The notes beneath the pieces were generated by a model. The model was not told where the DNA came from. It saw only the letters and a program-made list of their open reading frames with translations, and searched no databases. Positions 60,601 through 64,000 of a stretch of DNA of 64,000 nucleotides are shown one piece after another; positions within the stretch are counted from its first letter, which is position 1; the number at the start of each line of letters is the position of its first letter. The position numbers and the translations under genes were made by a program. Source of the DNA: Olsenella_K sp050953285 (GTDB taxonomy: Bacteria; Actinomycetota; Coriobacteriia; Coriobacteriales; Atopobiaceae); assembly GCA_050953285.1 (NCBI GenBank), contig JBMNMK010000002.1, forward strand, positions 434,001 to 498,000. The letters are read 5' to 3'.

Positions 60601-60679
60601 GGAATATTGCGGCCATCGCATTGCGGACGCCGTCAACCGAATGGCTCCGGCCGGCGACTGGGCTTGGACTTCGCTACAC

Positions 60680-60913
60680 TTAGGAGATGCGCTGGGCGCC
60701 GAAGCTCCAGAGCAGCTCGTGGTATCTCGAGGCGCGCTCGCCGTCCGAGATGCCGGGAGCGTCTGGGGCAAGGTCGAAGTCGATGCCGTCAATCATCTCG
60801 AACCAGGTGCGCACCCGGCCGTCATCGCACAAGAACTCGCTGTTCGGGGTCACGGTCCTGAAGTCTTTGAGCTCCTCCGCCGCGATGCGGGGATCGGGAT
60901 CGAGATTCGACAT
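60680..60913 (-). CDS. Small acidic protein of unknown function
   Basis: This 77-residue acidic protein starts at ATG 60913, with GAGGCGGAGG seven bases upstream, and reads MSNLDPDPRIAAEELKDFRT onward to a C-terminal SFGAQRIS. No motif is recognised. It converges on the zinc-ribbon gene and is on the same strand as the mobilization operon, about 165 bases beyond the 22-residue peptide gene. Confidence 0.6.
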   Translation of the reverse strand: MSNLDPDPRIAAEELKDFRTVTPNSEFLCDDGRVRTWFEMIDGIDFDLAPDAPGISDGERASRYHELLWSFGAQRIS

Positions 60914-61077
60914 GCCTAGGCCTCCGCCTCTGTCGGAATGAAATAGCGTCTTACCGGCCCGATTATGATCGATACCAGCCACGACAGCATGTTACAGCGA
61001 CGTCATCGGACTTTGCTCTTGGTATCCGCTAGCGCGCTTGCCCTCTCGCCGGAAGATTGCGAGTCCGATGCGCGGAG

Positions 61078-61146
61078 TCACAGCCACACGATTCTGAACA
61101 GCCAGCGGAAGAACGAGAACACGAGCCTGAGCAGTCTCCTTGCCAT
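61078..61146 (-). CDS. 22-residue Arg-rich hydrophobic peptide
   Basis: A short frame with a near-perfect ribosome-binding site (GGAGGGG, six bases before ATG 61146) encodes 22 residues, MARRLLRLVFSFFRWLFR then IVWL. It is amphipathic or membrane-spanning with five Arg. It begins 23 bases after the stop of the 174-residue gene, so it is the last member of the mobC-relaxase operon. The size and composition resemble small membrane-active or toxin-like peptides; function is unknown. Confidence 0.6.
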   Translation of the reverse strand: MARRLLRLVFSFFRWLFRIVWL

Positions 61147-61169
61147 GGTTGTCCCCTCCTGCCGGACGG

Positions 61170-61694
61170 CTATCCCACATCGTCTGGGACGATAGCATCG
61201 TGGCGGGACAGGAATTGGTAGCTCGCCCGCGTCATGCCCATGAGCGAGAGGGCCCCGTCCATGCCGAGGCAGTCGTCCGCGTCCGCGAGGTGCCCGAGCA
61301 GCCAGACGGCCCTCCTCGCGAGGGACATCCCCTCGACCGGGGGCTCGTAGAGGAGCGCGAGGAGCTCCGAGAGCCTGCGCTCGTCGACGAGGTCCGGCCC
61401 CACGCGCGTGAGCCAGCGCGTGCCGTCGACGTCGCACGACCTCACGCGGGAGAGCTCGTCCTCCGAGAGCAGGTGCGCCCTGCAGCCGGCGCGCCTGGGG
61501 GCGAGCTGTTCGTCGGCGCCGCCGCTGCACGTGGAGTCGTACCAGCTGAGCTCGGCCCACATGCCGTCGCCTTCCACGAGGCGGACTGCGACGTCGGTCA
61601 TCGCGTCGGGCGCCCCGAGCGCCCCGGCGGTGGTGAGCGCCGTCGTGTCGAACTCCTCGAGGCCGCCGTCCTCGTACCAGACCGTGATCCTCAC
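61170..61694 (-). CDS. Protein of unknown function downstream of the relaxase
   Basis: This 174-residue protein starts at GTG 61694, which overlaps the relaxase stop (GTGA), with GGGGAGAGGGG upstream. The N-terminal half (RITVWYEDGGLEEFDT) looks beta-rich, and the C-terminal half is helical (ERRLSELLALLYEPPVEGMS). There is no recognised motif. The translational coupling points to a role in DNA processing or its control during transfer. Confidence 0.7.
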   Translation of the reverse strand: MRITVWYEDGGLEEFDTTALTTAGALGAPDAMTDVAVRLVEGDGMWAELSWYDSTCSGGADEQLAPRRAGCRAHLLSEDELSRVRSCDVDGTRWLTRVGPDLVDERRLSELLALLYEPPVEGMSLARRAVWLLGHLADADDCLGMDGALSLMGMTRASYQFLSRHDAIVPDDVG

Positions 61695-62893
61695 CTTGAG
61701 TCGCCCCTCTCCCCGCGGTCGTCCCTTCGGACCTCCCGCTGCCTCTGTCCCGTGCCGCCCGTGTGAGGCTTGTCGCCTGCGACGGAGGACCGCCGCTTGG
61801 TTGCGTGATGTTTCGAGGGTCTGACGTTTCCGCTGGTGCGTGGTGCCGTCTCGGGGAGGAGCCCGTGCTCCGCGCAGCACTGCCGCGCGTCAGTTAGGAG
61901 CTCGGCGTCCTTGGCGCGCCCCTCGGCCTCCGCCCTCGCGATCGCCGCGTCGACGCCGCGCAGGCTCCTGAGCCCCCTCGACCGAACCACATCGACGGCG
62001 GAGGCGACCCTCGCGAGCTCCGAGAGGTCGCGCACCTCGACGGCGCCCCTCGCGGCCGCGACGGCGTCGAACGCCACCTCGCGCGGGAGGGCGGCAGAGG
62101 TCATGCGCGCCCGGACGCCCTCCCTCGTGTAGGCGGTGCCGAGCCTCGCTCCCGACACCTGACGCGACGTCATGCCGGCGAGCTGGTAGACCCAGCCGCC
62201 GCCCGTCCTGGCGCTGGCGGGCCTCGCCACCACGCCGAGCCCCTCGAGGGCCCGAAGGAACTCCCGCTCGCTCGTGGAGGTGTCCCTGGCGACGGCGACG
62301 CGGGAGCGGATGTCCGCGACCCACGAGTAGCCTCCGCGTCCCGAGATCGCCCGCTCCTGCCTGTCCTCGGCGCGCCTCTGCGTGTGGTCGTCCGTCCTGG
62401 GACCGCCGTCGATGCGGCCGCGGAAGTGCGAGAGGCCGAGCCCGCGGGAGACCTCCTGGAGAGACCCGTTCAGGGCGCCGGGGTCGGGGTCCTGCAGCCT
62501 CCGTCCCGTCTCGAGGTTGGTGTTGTTGACGACGACGTGGGCGTGGGGGACGTGGTGCTCGTTGTCGTCGTGGTAGACGATCGCGACCTCGTGGTCGGGG
62601 AAGCTCCGCCGCGCCCACTCGGTGGCGAGCTCCCTGAGTGCGCCCAGGCCGATTCTGTCCTCCGGGGAGGGGGAGACGACGTAGTGCTTGAACGTCCGGG
62701 CGCGCCTGCCGCCCCAGGCGCGGTCGTTGCCCGCGAGCCTCCTCGTGCGGTCCATCTCCGCCGCCCAGTCCTCGCATAGCTCTGGGTCTCCCAGGTTCAG
62801 GAGGTCCACGGCGAGGGCGCGGCCGCCCCTCTCGAGGTAGCGCCTGATCCCGCCCGTGCCCGTGTGCCCGGATATGGCCTTCAGGTACGTCAC
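61691..62893 (-). CDS. Conjugative relaxase (MobP/Relaxase_2-like)
   Basis: This 400-residue nickase has the three-His metal site in HDDNEHHVPHAHVVVNNTN (His113, 114, 117 and 119 region), as in MobA/VirD2-type relaxases. A likely catalytic Tyr is near the N-terminus (Tyr3 or Tyr19) and a KHYVVSPSPEDR segment is at about 70-80. It cuts one strand at oriT and leads it into the recipient. GTG 62893 overlaps the mobC stop by four bases. The N-terminus starts directly with the relaxase fold, so the start is well supported. It is shorter than many ICE relaxases. Confidence 0.87.
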   Translation of the reverse strand: MTYLKAISGHTGTGGIRRYLERGGRALAVDLLNLGDPELCEDWAAEMDRTRRLAGNDRAWGGRRARTFKHYVVSPSPEDRIGLGALRELATEWARRSFPDHEVAIVYHDDNEHHVPHAHVVVNNTNLETGRRLQDPDPGALNGSLQEVSRGLGLSHFRGRIDGGPRTDDHTQRRAEDRQERAISGRGGYSWVADIRSRVAVARDTSTSEREFLRALEGLGVVARPASARTGGGWVYQLAGMTSRQVSGARLGTAYTREGVRARMTSAALPREVAFDAVAAARGAVEVRDLSELARVASAVDVVRSRGLRSLRGVDAAIARAEAEGRAKDAELLTDARQCCAEHGLLPETAPRTSGNVRPSKHHATKRRSSVAGDKPHTGGTGQRQREVRRDDRGERGDSR

Positions 62894-63300
62894 GGCCGCA
62901 TCCGCAGGACCTGCCTGCCGGCGAGCCGCCCCAGGCCCTCCTGGACGGCCCGCGCCCCCTCCGAGACGGCGGCGAGGTCCCATCTGACGCCCTCGAGGAC
63001 CTCAGCGAGCGATGTTGAGTCGATCTCCTGCTCGCGGCAGGACTTTGCGATGCCGTTCAGGGCGTGAGCGCACTGGTTCAGGAGGTAGCCGAGCGAGCGC
63101 GCGTCGCGCTCGATGCGCACGGCGGTCCGCGGGTCCACGAGCACCTGGCCGGTGTCAACCGTGTCTGATTTGGCGGCGGCGCGCACGAGGGTGCGCACGA
63201 GCTCCGCCCTGCCCATGCCGAAGCGAGCGGCGGCGTCGCGCAGCGCCCGCTCGTCGCCCTCGCCGAGCCTGAGCTCGAACCTGGAGGCGTACCTGCCCAT
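62890..63300 (-). CDS. MobC-like relaxosome accessory protein
   Basis: This 136-residue protein has an N-terminal ribbon-helix-helix-like segment (SRFELRLGEGDERALRDAAA) and the MobC C-terminal region with LGYLLNQCAHALNGIAKSC. MobC proteins bind oriT and help the relaxase melt and nick it. ATG 63300 is chosen at the RHH start with GGGAGGG upstream; the frame is open further left but without a site. It heads the operon mobC-relaxase-orf174-peptide. Confidence 0.8.
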   Translation of the reverse strand: MGRYASRFELRLGEGDERALRDAAARFGMGRAELVRTLVRAAAKSDTVDTGQVLVDPRTAVRIERDARSLGYLLNQCAHALNGIAKSCREQEIDSTSLAEVLEGVRWDLAAVSEGARAVQEGLGRLAGRQVLRMRP

Positions 63301-63604
63301 GGCCCTCCCGGGGAAGGGGCGGGGAGCTGTGTGCCTGGCGCGGTACGTACGAGTATAGGGGCGCGGGGGATCCCCCGCGAGGAGACCCATGACGTCACGT
63401 CATGGGGCGACGGTCGGGAGGCGGCGCACCGGGCCGTGCGGGCGAAGAGCCGCGTGAGGGCTTTGCGGACCCCTCTAACTTGGACGGTACGTACAAGTTA
63501 GGCTACTTGCTGCCGTTCAAGGTCATGTGAGTTCACTCGTTCAGTTTCTTGTTAGAATGTGCGTATATTTATTGCATTTTGCTTGCTGGTGCAAGGAGGA
63601 CGAA
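63301..63604. promoter_or_regulatory. Divergent regulatory region and candidate oriT
   Basis: These 304 bases separate mobC from the RHH gene. They contain a perfect 16-bp palindrome (63363-63378, GCGGGGGATCCCCCGC), the TGACG-TCA-CGTCA operator-like palindrome (63386-63406), CGGTACGTAC twice (63341-63350 and 63485-63494), and an 8-bp inverted repeat CTAACTTG/CAAGTTAG (63475-63501). TATACT on the minus strand (63357-63352) may be the mobC -10. The position beside mobC suits oriT, but no known nic sequence was recognised. Confidence 0.5.
63386..63406. promoter_or_regulatory. TGACR-N3-CGTCA palindrome upstream of mobC
   Basis: Arms of 10 bp (CCCATGACGT and ACGTCATGGG) flank a single C. The core 63390-63402 has the same layout as the three sites at 44173-44241. 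Confidence 0.65.
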
Positions 63605-63808
63605 GTGAAGTACTCTGATTTCGTAGAGTCCGGCGCGACTCAGACGCAGCGCATGGACTTCCTCTCCGAGGGCGATCCGACCCCCATCACGCTGCGTGTC
63701 CCGAGGAACCTCAAGGAGGCGGCAACCGAGACGGCGCGCCTGCGAGGGGTCAGCTTCTCAGCCTTCGTCCGCTCGTGCATTATCAACGAACTATCCGAGG
63801 GGGAATAG
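63605..63808 (+). CDS. Ribbon-helix-helix regulator or antitoxin-like protein
   Basis: This 67-residue protein contains ITLRVPRNLKEAATETARLR followed by GVSFSAFVRSCIINEL, a strand-helix-helix pattern typical of CopG/Arc-type DNA-binding proteins. GTG 63605 has AAGGAGG five bases upstream, which decides the start. It is followed, three bases later, by a DNA methyltransferase gene, so it may autoregulate that operon or the divergent mobC promoter. Confidence 0.75.
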   Translation: MKYSDFVESGATQTQRMDFLSEGDPTPITLRVPRNLKEAATETARLRGVSFSAFVRSCIINELSEGE

Positions 63809-63811
63809 CCC

Positions 63812-64000
63812 TTGTCGAGGCAGGTCAAGTCTAAGGAACGAGTACAGGAGCACGGCGAGGTGTTCACCAATGAGCGCGAGGTCAACGCCATGCTCGACCT
63901 GGTGAAGCAGGAGACGGAAAGGATCGAATCCCGATTCCTCGAGCCGGCCTGCGGCGACGGCAACTTCCTCGCCGAGGTGCTCAGGCGGAAGCTCGCGGTC
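63812..64000 (+). CDS. N6-adenine-type DNA methyltransferase, N-terminal part
   Basis: The first 63 codons are in the window, starting at TTG 63812 with GAGGGGG upstream. EVFTNEREVNAMLDLV and the SAM-binding motif I FLEPACGDGNFLAEVL are typical of N6-adenine methylases of restriction-modification systems (Type I HsdM or Type IIG/Eco57I-like proteins). The rest lies beyond the right edge, so specificity or nuclease domains cannot be seen. It follows an RHH gene by three bases in what looks like a defence or modification cargo operon. Confidence 0.78.
   Translation, partial: MSRQVKSKERVQEHGEVFTNEREVNAMLDLVKQETERIESRFLEPACGDGNFLAEVLRRKLAV

Overview
The window joins two unlike pieces of DNA. Bases 1 to about 42,600 have moderate GC and actinobacterial-type housekeeping genes: the 3' end of tpiA followed by secG, a fused OppD-OppF ATPase, tRNA genes with encoded CCA, a Nim-type flavoprotein, a PocR-domain histidine kinase and a double-cubane-cluster reductase. 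This fits an anaerobic member of the Coriobacteriia, perhaps an Atopobium/Lancefieldella relative. That placement is inferred from gene content and composition and was not tested by search. From the tRNA-Val at 42,529-42,603 to the right edge the DNA is very GC-rich and carries a conjugation system, so it is read as the left part of an integrative and conjugative element (ICE). Its far end and its integrase lie outside the window.

Core layout. 1-558: end of tpiA, then secG. 876-6,961: complete oligopeptide ABC transporter (oppB, oppC, fused oppDF, Tat-type lipoprotein oppA). 7,065-10,417: tRNA-Leu, then a PAS/GAF/SpoIIE phosphatase and a STAS-HATPase fusion, a likely partner-switching pair. 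10,469-10,883 and 37,403-37,817: two nearly identical copies of a promoter/tRNA-Gly/tRNA-Cys/terminator block in the same orientation. 10,945-14,117: Nim-like flavoprotein, NADP-type secondary alcohol dehydrogenase, CobW GTPase. 14,261-19,927: capsule-type cpsC-cpsD-cpsB followed by a badly rearranged glycan locus with a split sugar transferase, a chimeric sugar transferase, a headless SEC-C protein, a YkoE remnant and gtrA. 19,941-26,285: trmL, formamidase amiF, an APC permease and an isochorismatase-fold hydrolase, divergent from a response regulator/PocR histidine kinase pair.

26,650-37,346 is one long co-oriented cluster. It holds a carbohydrate-type ABC importer (ATPase, binding protein, two permeases), a MoxR-DUF58-DUF4129 triad, a second MalK-like ATPase, a uroporphyrinogen-decarboxylase-like methyltransferase-type protein and a YjiM-type double-cubane reductase. 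Together with the two-component system just upstream it is the best candidate for an undescribed metabolic system in the core. 38,010-42,270: cysteine desulfurase, mnmA, yaaA and a tyrosine phosphatase.

The ICE (42,604 onward) runs: putative integrase-arm repeats, two excisionase-type HTH proteins, an HTH replication-type protein and a DnaC-like loader, a PcfB-like protein, then a type IV secretion operon (VirD4, small membrane pilin-like protein, PrgI, VirB4, glucosaminidase-NlpC/P60 hydrolase, unknown lipoprotein, VirB6-like). The operon ends in a 1,139-residue LPXTG adhesin with a thioester-type head and four T-Q ester-bond repeats. An ArdC antirestriction protein and cargo follow. A minus-strand mobC-relaxase-orf174-22-residue-peptide operon diverges from a ribbon-helix-helix gene and an N6-adenine-type DNA methyltransferase that runs off the edge. 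A palindrome, TGACR-N3-CGTCA, occurs three times before the DnaC-like gene and once in the mobC intergenic region, suggesting one regulator controls both ends.
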